A stretch of 28,473 nt of DNA from Acidothermales bacterium (GTDB lineage Bacteria; Actinomycetota; Actinomycetes; Streptosporangiales; WHST01). The stretch spans positions 1-28,473 of the forward strand of contig JAFMQP010000001.1 of NCBI GenBank assembly GCA_017354575.1, given 5' to 3'. The notes beneath the pieces are model-generated. The model saw nothing but the letters and a program-made list of their open reading frames with translations. It was not told where the DNA came from and searched no databases. Shown piece by piece: positions 1-6,692 of the stretch. Positions within the stretch are counted from its first letter, which is position 1; each line of letters starts with the position of its first letter. The position numbers and the translations under genes are program-made.

Positions 1-303
1 CGCACGCACGGCGTGCCGTGGCGCGCGGTGGCGGTCGCCGTCCTGCTGGCGGCCGCCCTGGTCGTCGCGGACGCCGCAGAGTCGCTGCCTCCCGGCGCGC
101 ACGCGTCGCACGGCCTGCTGATCGCGCTGCGCCGCCGTGCCGTGCCGGCACTCGTCGCCGCGGCGGCCGTCGCCGCGGTCGCCGCCTTCACCGCGGCGCC
201 ACCCGCACTGCACGGTGCGCCGGTCGTCGTCGCGGGCATGGTCGCCGCGGCGGCCACGGTGCTGCTGCTCGTGATCGCCGTCCCACGCCGGCGCCGTCGC
301 TGA
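1..303 (+). CDS. C-terminal part of an integral membrane protein (5' truncated by window edge)
   Basis: The reading frame is open from the first base of the window, so this is the last 100 or so residues of a longer protein. A GTG at 13 exists, but nothing marks it as the real start. The visible part is Ala/Val-rich and holds three likely membrane segments, near visible residues 8-23, 47-66 and 74-94. It ends in a short basic tail (PRRRRR) just before the TGA, which suggests a cytoplasmic C-terminus by the positive-inside rule. I recognise no family motif and assign no function. It converges on the sulfatase gene, with 40 bases between the two stops. Confidence 0.5.
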   Translation, partial: RTHGVPWRAVAVAVLLAAALVVADAAESLPPGAHASHGLLIALRRRAVPALVAAAAVAAVAAFTAAPPALHGAPVVVAGMVAAAATVLLLVIAVPRRRRR

Positions 304-336
304 CCGAACCCGTGCGACAACGGCGATGCGTGACAG

Positions 337-351
337 CCGGGGGTCACCCGG
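337..351. terminator. Possible short hairpin between two convergent genes
   Basis: CCGGG at 337-341 and CCCGG at 347-351 can form a 5-bp stem with a 5-nt loop. The loop contains the sulfatase stop codon (344-346). There is no T tract on either side. It is a weak candidate for a shared transcription end between the membrane-protein fragment and the sulfatase. Confidence 0.25.
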
Positions 352-1990
352 CCCGGCGGGCGACCCGTTGGCAGGTCAGCGGATGCGTCGGCCCGTCGCC
401 GCAGGTGCGGAAGGCGGCGAGCTGTTCGTCGACGTCCTGCGCCGGGCGACCCGCCCCGTAGCTGTCCGCGGTCTCGTAGCGGTCGCGCCTGAGGTCGTAG
501 TACTCGTACTCGGTCCGCGCGCCGGGCAGCCGGTACTCGACGTAGAGCGCGGACGCCGTACGGATGGCCTGATACGTGGGCGGGTTGGAGTTCCCCGGCG
601 CGGCCGCCTCGTCGTCCACCTCGCCCGGCGCCTTCGGGTCGATGTGCGTGTGTTCCACGAACGCGGCCGTGCGCCAGCGCGGCACCTGCTCGCCGTGCAG
701 CAGCGGCAGCAGGCTCATCCCGTCGGACGGAGGGTGTCGCCGCACGCCCGCGATGTCGAGGAACGTCGGGAAGAAGTCCGTGTTCTGCGCGATCTCGGTG
801 CGATGCACACCCGCGAGGACGCCGGGTCCCACGACCACGGCGGGGACGCGGATGTCGTGGTCGTACGGCGTCTGCTTGCCTCGCAACAGGCGGTGCTGGC
901 CGAGGTGGAACCCGTTGTCGGCGGCGAACACGACGTAGGTGTTCGCCGCCGTGGCGGGCGTGAGCGCGCCGCGTACCCTCGCGAGCAGGTCGTCGACGGA
1001 CTGCATCATCCGGACCCGGTTGCGGTAGTCCTCGGTGAGGTTGGCGTGCTCGCGGGCGGTGAGCGGTTTCCGCCTTACCCACGACGGCTTGTCGGACGTG
1101 TCCTCGTCGAACGCGGGTGAGTGGGCGGCGTCGAGCCGCGTGCAGTCGCCGACGGCGGTCGCGGCGCCGCCGCAGTCACCGTCGCGGTCGACGGCGCTCG
1201 GCCGGTCGCGCGACGCGGGCGGGAAGCGCGGCTCCCTGCGGGTGCGGTCGAACGGGACGCGCTGGTGCGGCGCGTACGTCGCCACCTCGAGGAAGAACGG
1301 CCTGGGCCGCTGCTGCGCCCGGTCGAGGAAGTCCACGGCCCGGTCGGACATGTAGTCGGTGGCGTACTCTGTGCCGACGGTCGACGTCCGTGCCCGTGTC
1401 AGGTCGTTGCGGCCGTTGCGCCGGAGGGTCTGCACCTGGTAGCCGAACTCCCGGTACCCGCCGCCGCCCACGGCGTTCCACTCGTCCCAGCCGGTCGGCA
1501 CCGACGGGTCGCGTTGGACGGGATAACCGTTGAGGTACTTGCCGACGAACCCGGTGTGGTAGCCCTGCCGGTTCAGGTACACCGCGAAGGTGCGCTTCTC
1601 GTTGCTGTCGGCGGTGTCGCCGTCCTCGTTCGGGTCGACGAACGCCGGCCAGCCGCCGTGCGCGCCGCGGTTCGCGAGGACGTGGGTGTTGTGCGGGTAG
1701 AGCCCGGTGAAGACCGTCGAACGTGACGTGCAGCACAGCGAGTCGCCGACGAAGAACGAGTCGAACGTGGTCCCCTGTTCCTGCATCGACTGCAGCTGGC
1801 CGACGTATCGAGCGAGGTCCCACGACATGTCGTCGGTGAGCACCAGCACGATGTTCGGGCGACCACGGGCGGGCCCGTGCTCCGACCCCGGTCCGAACCC
1901 GCCGCTCGAACCCGCGACGATCGCGGTGGCGACGAGCGCCAGGACGCCGGCGACCGCCACGGCGACCAGGAGGCGACGTGCGAGCACCAT
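344..1990 (-). CDS. Secreted type I sulfatase (arylsulfatase / GlcNAc-6-sulfatase-like)
   Basis: A 548-aa sulfatase. The start at 1990 is chosen because a purine-rich GAGGGGGA lies about 6 nt upstream and the protein then opens with a basic N-region and a hydrophobic signal segment (residues 4-26). The alkaline-phosphatase-fold core begins with NIVLVLTDDMS (46-56), whose Asp53-Asp54 are the usual calcium ligands. The active-site region SLCCTSRSTVFTGLYPHN (84 onward) places the formylglycine cysteine at C86. A later DNGFHLGQH segment and a Lys-containing RGKQTPYDHDIRVP segment complete the family pattern. It should hydrolyse sulfate esters outside the membrane after conversion of C86 to formylglycine. 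The motif is CxTxR rather than the common CxPxR or CxAxR, which is unusual. The natural substrate cannot be read from the sequence. It diverges from metE. Confidence 0.88.
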   Translation of the reverse strand: MVLARRLLVAVAVAGVLALVATAIVAGSSGGFGPGSEHGPARGRPNIVLVLTDDMSWDLARYVGQLQSMQEQGTTFDSFFVGDSLCCTSRSTVFTGLYPHNTHVLANRGAHGGWPAFVDPNEDGDTADSNEKRTFAVYLNRQGYHTGFVGKYLNGYPVQRDPSVPTGWDEWNAVGGGGYREFGYQVQTLRRNGRNDLTRARTSTVGTEYATDYMSDRAVDFLDRAQQRPRPFFLEVATYAPHQRVPFDRTRREPRFPPASRDRPSAVDRDGDCGGAATAVGDCTRLDAAHSPAFDEDTSDKPSWVRRKPLTAREHANLTEDYRNRVRMMQSVDDLLARVRGALTPATAANTYVVFAADNGFHLGQHRLLRGKQTPYDHDIRVPAVVVGPGVLAGVHRTEIAQNTDFFPTFLDIAGVRRHPPSDGMSLLPLLHGEQVPRWRTAAFVEHTHIDPKAPGEVDDEAAAPGNSNPPTYQAIRTASALYVEYRLPGARTEYEYYDLRRDRYETADSYGAGRPAQDVDEQLAAFRTCGDGPTHPLTCQRVARRAG

Positions 1991-2073
1991 CGCGCTCCCC
2001 CTCGATGTCGTCGGATGCAGCAGGCCGCGGCGCACACTACGCGACGCATGCCCGGCCCGTCGCGACGAATCGC

Positions 2074-2079
2074 TAGGGT
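2074..2079 (+). promoter_or_regulatory. Candidate -10 box for the metE leader
   Basis: TAGGGT matches the actinobacterial TANNNT -10 pattern. It would start transcription near 2085, right where the riboswitch P1 stem begins. No convincing -35 hexamer is visible at 16-18 nt upstream, so this rests on position alone. Confidence 0.35.
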
Positions 2080-2084
2080 GGTGC

Positions 2085-2284
2085 CGCTGGTGGTTCGCCC
2101 GTCACGGACGGTCGGGCGAGGAGAAGAGGGAACCCGGTGCGAATCCGGGACTGCCCCGCAGCGGTGAGCGGGAACGACAGCCGCCAAGAGCACTGGGCCG
2201 GTGACCGGCCCGGGAAGCGGCGGCCGGTAGGGAGCCGGTACGAGGTGCCGGAGGGCCCGCGAGTCCGAAGACCTGCCACCGGTA
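2085..2284 (+). promoter_or_regulatory. Cobalamin (B12) riboswitch upstream of metE
   Basis: The aptamer signatures appear in the right order. They are GAGGGAACCCGGTGCGAATC then CGGGACTGCCCCGCAGC (2126-2162), the region with CCGCCA and GCACTGGG (B12-box-like, near 2181-2198), CCGGGAAGCGGC (2208-2221), and the closing GTCCGAAGACCTGCC (2263-2277). An outer P1 stem pairs CTGGTGG (2087-2093) with CCACCGG (2276-2282), with one G-U pair. Adenosylcobalamin binding is expected to switch metE off when B12 is available, so that a B12-dependent enzyme can be used instead. That is the classical arrangement for metE. Confidence 0.93.
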
Positions 2285-2304
2285 CGCGCACCGCCGGTGC
2301 GCGT
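2284..2304 (+). terminator. GC-rich hairpin in the riboswitch expression platform
   Basis: ACGCGCACC (2284-2292) and GGTGCGCGT (2296-2304) form a perfect 9-bp stem with a 3-nt loop, starting immediately after the 3' strand of P1. No U tract follows. It may be the terminator or anti-element of the switch. Alternatively, control may be translational: CTCGCG near 2315 can pair with CGCGAG (2390-2395), which overlaps the metE ribosome binding site. Confidence 0.45.
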
Positions 2305-2404
2305 GGGTACGAGGTCTCGCGGGAGGCGCGCCCGGCGCGGCACGGCCGCACGCCGGCGCCTCCCCCGTCCTCGTGCTCCCCGCCACGCTCGCGAGGAGAG
2401 AGAC

Positions 2405-4669
2405 GTGAACGACGAACAGCCGACGGGGATCGGCGCGACGGTACTCGGCTACCCACGGATCGGGCCGCACCGGGAGCTCAAGCGCGCGGTCGAGGACTAT
2501 TGGGCCGGCCGGATCGACGAGCCGGCGCTGCGGGACGTCGCGGCCGGGCTGCGCCGGGCGACGTGCACCGCGCTCGCGGACTCCGGGCTCGATTCCGTAC
2601 CGGGCAACACGTTCTCGTACTACGACCAGATGCTGGACACGGCCGTGCTCGTGGACGCCGTTCCCGCGCGGTTCCGTGACGAGGGGTCGTCCGAGCTGGA
2701 CACCTACTTCGCCATGGCACGCGGACGCGACGCCGTCGCGCCGCTCGAGCTGACCAAGTGGTTCGACACCAACTACCACTACCTCGTGCCGGAGCTCGGC
2801 ACGGACACGGCGTTCCGGTTGGCCGGCGACAAGCCGCTCGCGGAGTTCCGCGAGGCGCGGGACGCCGGCGTACCGACCCGCCCCGTGCTCGTCGGGCCGG
2901 TGACGTTCCTGCGGCTCGCGAAGCCGGCGGCGGACGCGCCGGAGGGCTTCCGCACGCTCGAGCTGCTCGACCCGCTCGTCGACGTCTACGCGGAGCTGCT
3001 CGGCGTCCTGGCGGACGCCGGCGTCGCGTGGGTGCAGCTGGACGAGCCCGCGTTCGTCGCCGACTCCACGGAGGAGGAGCTGGCGGCGCTGCACCGCGCC
3101 TACGAGCGGCTGTCCGCGCTCCCCGCCCGGCCGCTGATCCTGGTCGCGGGCTACTTCGGCGACTTCGCCGACGCGCTGCCCGTGCTCGGCGGCAGCTCCG
3201 TCGACGGGATCGCGCTCGACCTCGTGACGGCGCCGGCGCAGCTGGACGCCGTGCGCGGCCTGCGCGGCATCAGGGACAAGACGATCGTCGCGGGTGTCGT
3301 CGACGGCCGGAACGTGTGGCGCACCGACCTCGCCGACGCGCTGTCGCGGTGCACGCCGCTGCTCGACCACGCCGGCGAGGTCGCCGTCTCGTCGTCGTGC
3401 TCACTGCTGCACGTGCCCTATGACCTCGACGCGGAGCCGTCGCTCGACGAGTCGCTGCGCGGGCGGCTGGCGTTCGCCCGGCAGAAGGTCGCCGAGGTGG
3501 CCAGGCTCGGCCGGGCGTTGCGCGACGGAGAAGGAGCCGCGGCGGTCGACCCGCCGGCCGCGCCGAGACGCGACGACGGCGTACGCGACCGGTTGACCGC
3601 ATTGGGGCCGGAGCACCGGCGCCGGGCACCGTACGCCGAACGTGCCGCCGCGCAACGGGAACGGCTCCCGCTCCCGCCGCTGACCACGACGACGATCGGG
3701 TCGTTCCCGCAGACCGACGCGGTCCGTCGCGCACGCGCCGACCTGCGTGCGGGACGGCTCGACGAGGCCGGCTACGCAGAGCGGATGCGTGCGGAGGTCG
3801 AGCGGATCGTCCGCCTGCAGGAGGACATCGGCCTGGACGTGCTCGTGCACGGCGAGCCCGAGCGCAACGACATGGTCCAGTACTTCGCCGAGCTGCTCGA
3901 CGGGTTCGCCACGACCGCGAACGGCTGGGTGCAGTCGTACGGGACCCGTTGCGTCCGTCCGCCGATCCTGCACGGCGACGTCTCCCGGCCAGCGCCGATG
4001 ACCGTGCCGTGGATCCGGTACGCGCAGTCCCTCACGGACAGGCCGGTCAAGGGCATGCTCACCGGGCCCGTCACCATCCTCGCCTGGTCGTTCGTCAGGG
4101 ACGACCAGCCGGCGGCCGAGACGGCCGACCAGGTGGCGCTGGCGCTGCGCGACGAGATCGCGGAACTCGAGGCGGCCGGCGTGGCGATCGTCCAGGTGGA
4201 CGAGCCCGCGCTGCGCGAGCTGCTGCCGCCGCGAGCCGCCGACCGGGCGGCATACCTGGAGTGGGCGGTCGGCGCGTTCCGGCTCGCCACCGGCGCCGCC
4301 GCGGCCGCCACGCAGGTGCACACGCATCTGTGCTACTCCGAGTTCGGCGACGTGATCGACGCGATCGACGGGCTGGACGCGGACGTCACCACGATCGAGG
4401 CCGCGCGGTCGCGCATGGAGGTGCTCGCCGACCTCGCCGCCGTCGGGTTCGCCCGCGGCGTCGGCCCGGGCGTCTACGACATCCACTCCCCGCGCGTCCC
4501 GGACGAGACGGAGATCGGCGGCCTGCTCGACGCCGCACTGCGGGCGGTACCCGCGGACCGGCTCTGGGTCAACCCGGACTGCGGGCTCAAGACGCGCGGC
4601 TACGCGGAGGTCGAGCCGGCACTGCGCGCCATGGTCGGCGCGGCACGGCTACCCCGGCCCGCGCGCTGA
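2405..4669 (+). CDS. metE: Cobalamin-independent methionine synthase
   Basis: A 754-aa enzyme that moves the methyl group of 5-methyltetrahydropteroyl-tri-L-glutamate to homocysteine to make methionine in the cytosol. GTG at 2405 is chosen because GAGGAG sits 6 nt upstream and the GYPRIG signature then falls at residues 15-20, as in the family. The length matches E. coli MetE (753 aa). The two-barrel layout is intact: an N-terminal half (to about 370), a variable linker, then the catalytic half beginning near LTTTTIGSFPQT. The zinc ligands are all present and carry the same numbers as in E. coli: H641, C643, E665 and C726. It lies behind a B12 riboswitch, so expression should be high only when cobalamin is scarce, implying a metH elsewhere. 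The short 3' region carries a hairpin terminator. Confidence 0.97.
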   Translation: MNDEQPTGIGATVLGYPRIGPHRELKRAVEDYWAGRIDEPALRDVAAGLRRATCTALADSGLDSVPGNTFSYYDQMLDTAVLVDAVPARFRDEGSSELDTYFAMARGRDAVAPLELTKWFDTNYHYLVPELGTDTAFRLAGDKPLAEFREARDAGVPTRPVLVGPVTFLRLAKPAADAPEGFRTLELLDPLVDVYAELLGVLADAGVAWVQLDEPAFVADSTEEELAALHRAYERLSALPARPLILVAGYFGDFADALPVLGGSSVDGIALDLVTAPAQLDAVRGLRGIRDKTIVAGVVDGRNVWRTDLADALSRCTPLLDHAGEVAVSSSCSLLHVPYDLDAEPSLDESLRGRLAFARQKVAEVARLGRALRDGEGAAAVDPPAAPRRDDGVRDRLTALGPEHRRRAPYAERAAAQRERLPLPPLTTTTIGSFPQTDAVRRARADLRAGRLDEAGYAERMRAEVERIVRLQEDIGLDVLVHGEPERNDMVQYFAELLDGFATTANGWVQSYGTRCVRPPILHGDVSRPAPMTVPWIRYAQSLTDRPVKGMLTGPVTILAWSFVRDDQPAAETADQVALALRDEIAELEAAGVAIVQVDEPALRELLPPRAADRAAYLEWAVGAFRLATGAAAAATQVHTHLCYSEFGDVIDAIDGLDADVTTIEAARSRMEVLADLAAVGFARGVGPGVYDIHSPRVPDETEIGGLLDAALRAVPADRLWVNPDCGLKTRGYAEVEPALRAMVGAARLPRPAR

Positions 4670-4685
4670 CCCGGCGCCCCTCCTT

Positions 4686-4717
4686 CACGAGCCGGCTGAA
4701 TCATGCTCGTGTTTCCT
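4686..4717 (+). terminator. Intrinsic terminator after metE
   Basis: CACGAGC (4686-4692) and GCTCGTG (4705-4711) form a perfect 7-bp stem around a 12-nt loop. TTTCCTT follows at once, an unusually T-rich run for this genome. It lies 16 nt after the metE stop, between two convergent genes. Confidence 0.7.
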
Positions 4718-4737
4718 TCGCACGGGTCATGCGAACG

Positions 4738-5502
4738 TCACGACGAGACGGTGCCGCGTGCGTACCAGGCGCGGGCGTCGAGTGTGAACGGCCCCGTGGG
4801 TAGCGCCTCGCGGCACGCCTCCCGCACCCGCGCGCGGCCCTCGGCGGGCAGGGCGGCGACGTACTGCCCGGCCGGTCCGACCCCGAGCGTGAACGGCTCC
4901 CAGAAGTCGTCGAAGTCCCGGTAGTCCGCGTGCGAGGTGAGCACTCCGTCGACGACGTCCGCCAGGCCGGCACGCTCGAACCGGGAAGCGATGTCGCCCT
5001 TCTCGGTGCCGGCCATCCGCCGTTCCCCCTGGGCGGACGAGTCGACCCGGCCGACCGCGGCCCAGAACGTCCGGAGCATGGTCATGCCGTCCGCGACATC
5101 CCACATGCACGCCGCCACCGCGCCCCCGGGACGGGTGACGCGCGCCATCTCCCGGATGCCCAGGCCGGCGTCGCGCATGAAGCCGACCACCAGGCAGCTG
5201 AGCGCCGCGTCGAACCGGCCGTCGGCCCACGGCAGCCGCTCGGCCGCGCCGACCCGGACGTCGGCGCCGGGGTTGCGTTCACCGCACGCGGCGACGAACT
5301 GCGGTGCCGGGTCGACCGCGGCGACGTTCGCGGCACCGACGCGCTCGACCAACTCCCGCGTCAGGCCGCCCGGGCCGCACCCGACGTCCAGCACGCGCTG
5401 CCCGCTCCGCACCCCCGCCGCGTCGGCCAGCCCGGACGCGAGCGCGGGGGTGTACCTGCCCATGAACCGGTCGTAGTGCTCGGCCGGCGCCCCGAACCGC
5501 AT
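4738..5502 (-). CDS. SAM-dependent class I methyltransferase
   Basis: A 254-aa Rossmann-fold methyltransferase. ATG at 5502 is chosen because it lies 8 nt after the stop of the upstream gene with a GAGTGGGG ribosome site, and because it gives the standard N-terminus (FGAPAEHYDRFMGRY). Motif I, VLDVGCGPGG, is at residues 37-46. The acidic residue that binds the ribose follows in AAVDPAP (about 62-65). A post-I DAALSCLVVGFM strand and a later VTRPGGAVAACMWD strand complete the UbiE/Methyltransf_11 pattern. The substrate cannot be deduced; small-molecule methylation is most likely. It is the second gene of a two-gene unit with a SnoaL-like protein. It converges on metE, but nothing links it to methionine synthesis beyond proximity. 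Confidence 0.88.
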   Translation of the reverse strand: MRFGAPAEHYDRFMGRYTPALASGLADAAGVRSGQRVLDVGCGPGGLTRELVERVGAANVAAVDPAPQFVAACGERNPGADVRVGAAERLPWADGRFDAALSCLVVGFMRDAGLGIREMARVTRPGGAVAACMWDVADGMTMLRTFWAAVGRVDSSAQGERRMAGTEKGDIASRFERAGLADVVDGVLTSHADYRDFDDFWEPFTLGVGPAGQYVAALPAEGRARVREACREALPTGPFTLDARAWYARGTVSS

Positions 5503-5510
5503 GGCCCCAC

Positions 5511-5888
5511 TCAACGCCCGTTCGCGGCGCGGCGCGCGGCGTCGAACGGAGTGCGGTCGAAGATGAACCGGCTGTAGGCGATCCGGCCGTCCCGGACGGT
5601 GACGCGCTCCGCCGCGGGAGAACTCGCCACCGGCACCGTCTCGGTGTCGTACACGACCACCGCGGTGTCGTCGTCGCCGAACGCACCGATCAGCTCGGCT
5701 CGCCTCAGTATCCGCACGAACGGCGACATGAAGCCCCGGTACGCGGCCGCGCCCTCGAGCCGGCCCGCGGGTGCGTCGCACACGACGTCGTCGGCGACGT
5801 ACGCCATCGCGCCGTCCAGGTCGCCCGACGTCCAGGCGTGGTGATAGCCGAGCGCGGTCGTCAGTGCGGGGCTGGTGGTGTCGGTCAT
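5511..5888 (-). CDS. SnoaL/NTF2-like protein
   Basis: A 125-aa protein with the small cone-shaped NTF2-like fold pattern. It has an N-terminal helix with YHHAWTSGDLDGAMAYVADDVVCDAP, which is the typical SnoaL opening, then AAAYRGFMSPF, and strands ending in VTVRDGRIAYSRFIFDRTPF. Members include polyketide cyclases, limonene-epoxide-hydrolase-like enzymes and many uncharacterised proteins, so the fold does not give the reaction. It is the first gene of a unit with the methyltransferase (8 nt apart), which suggests they act on the same small molecule. Its start lies within a few bases of the head-to-head sigma-factor remnant. Confidence 0.8.
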   Translation of the reverse strand: MTDTTSPALTTALGYHHAWTSGDLDGAMAYVADDVVCDAPAGRLEGAAAYRGFMSPFVRILRRAELIGAFGDDDTAVVVYDTETVPVASSPAAERVTVRDGRIAYSRFIFDRTPFDAARRAANGR

Positions 5889-5890
5889 GG

Positions 5891-6190
5891 GTGCTGTCGA
5901 TGCCGCCGGCGCCGCACGAGTACCACGGGCACGCCGCGATCGCGGGCTTCCTGCGCGCCTCGTTCGGCTACGGCGGCAACCGCGTGGTCCGCCTGCTGCC
6001 CGTCGGCGCCAACACGCAGCCGGCGTTCGGCAGCTACCTGGCGGCCGCCCCCGACGCCGTCGCGACGCCCGGCGGCCTGTTCGTGCTCACCGTGGCGGGG
6101 GACCGGTTGCGCGCCGTCACCCGCTTCCACCTCGACGAGCTGTACCCGCGCTTCGGCCTCCCCGAACGCCTCCCTCCGACAGGTCAGTGA
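5891..6190 (+). pseudogene. Orphan C-terminal SnoaL-like domain of an ECF sigma factor (SigX5/SigG type), N-terminal part missing
   Basis: The frame reads VLSMPPAPHEYHGHAAIAGF, then an RLLPVGANTQPAFGSYL segment and RFHLDELYPRFGLPERLP. This matches the C-terminal SnoaL-like domain of the long ECF sigma factors related to SigX5/SigG (TIGR02960 group). The sigma-2 and sigma-4 regions, which should precede it, are absent: upstream of about 5890 the same frame is only the reverse of the SnoaL/methyltransferase genes. There is no ribosome binding site before the ATG at 5900 or the GTG at 5891. I therefore read it as a decayed remnant of about 97 residues left after deletion or replacement. A short free-standing domain is possible but less likely. 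Its 3' end overlaps the DUF6098 stop by 7 bases. Confidence 0.7.
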
Positions 6191-6609
6191 CCGGTGCGGC
6201 CGTGGTCGAACCGTTGCCGGTAACGCCGGCGCGCCTCGGCGACGAGCTCGCCGGACAGCCGCGCCACGACCGTCGTGTCGGTGAGCAGCGGCTCGGTGTC
6301 CGGCCCGTGGCCGACGATCCGGCCGCGGACGACCCAGCCGGCGTGCCGCGCGGACCGTTCCGCCAGGTGCACGTACTGGCACACCTGGCGGGCCAGCCAG
6401 TCCTCGAGCGGCCTCGTCCACCAGTCCTGTGGCGCCAACGGGTTCGCGGACAGGCCGGGCATGCGCAGGCCGCTCTCGTAGTCGATGCTGCCGTCCTGCT
6501 CCTCGTCCGGATCGGGGCCGAACCGGACGTAGAGACCGTCGTCGGTCCGCACCAGCTCCGCGAGCTCGCCGAGCCGGTGGAGGACGCGGACGTCCGGCTT
6601 GTCGTCCAT
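6184..6609 (-). CDS. DUF6098 family protein
   Basis: A 141-aa soluble protein that resembles the actinobacterial DUF6098 family. It has an opening LHRLGELAELVRTDDGLYVRFG, a central GLRMPGLSANPL followed by WWTRPLEDWLARQVCQYVHL, and a closing GHGPDTEPLLTDTTVVARLS segment. No biochemical role is known to me for the family. A sigma-B-like promoter (GCAT, 15 nt, GGGTAT) ends 9 nt before the ATG, so the transcript would be leaderless or nearly so, which is common in actinobacteria. This suggests stress-induced expression. It is divergent from the MetE-like gene with 83 bases between the starts. Confidence 0.75.
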   Translation of the reverse strand: MDDKPDVRVLHRLGELAELVRTDDGLYVRFGPDPDEEQDGSIDYESGLRMPGLSANPLAPQDWWTRPLEDWLARQVCQYVHLAERSARHAGWVVRGRIVGHGPDTEPLLTDTTVVARLSGELVAEARRRYRQRFDHGRTGH

Positions 6610-6618
6610 GGACGTGGC

Positions 6619-6643
6619 ATACCCCCTGTGTACGCGAGCATGC
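6619..6643 (-). promoter_or_regulatory. Sigma-B/sigma-F-type promoter for DUF6098
   Basis: Read on the minus strand: GCAT (6643-6640), 15 nt, GGGTAT (6624-6619). This fits the published actinobacterial general-stress pattern GNNT-N14-16-GGGTAY exactly. The predicted start point falls only a few bases before the ATG at 6609. Confidence 0.55.
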
Positions 6644-6692
6644 CAGACTGCGAGGGGGCGGGTACCGCCGTCCACAGGTGAGGAGACAGACC

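Noticed and set aside
2102..3370. Long minus-strand frame over the riboswitch and metE
   Set aside because: It crosses a structured RNA and the coding strand of a highly conserved enzyme, and has no recognisable motif.
6615..6645. Inverted repeat TGGCAT-19-ATGCCA between DUF6098 and the MetE-like gene
   Set aside because: The arms are only 6 bp and overlap the -35 and -10 boxes of the DUF6098 promoter, so the symmetry is more easily explained by those boxes. It might still be an operator, but nothing else supports it.
6660..6665. GGGTAC in front of the MetE-like gene as a further stress promoter
   Set aside because: No GNNT element stands 14-16 nt upstream, unlike the other five sites.
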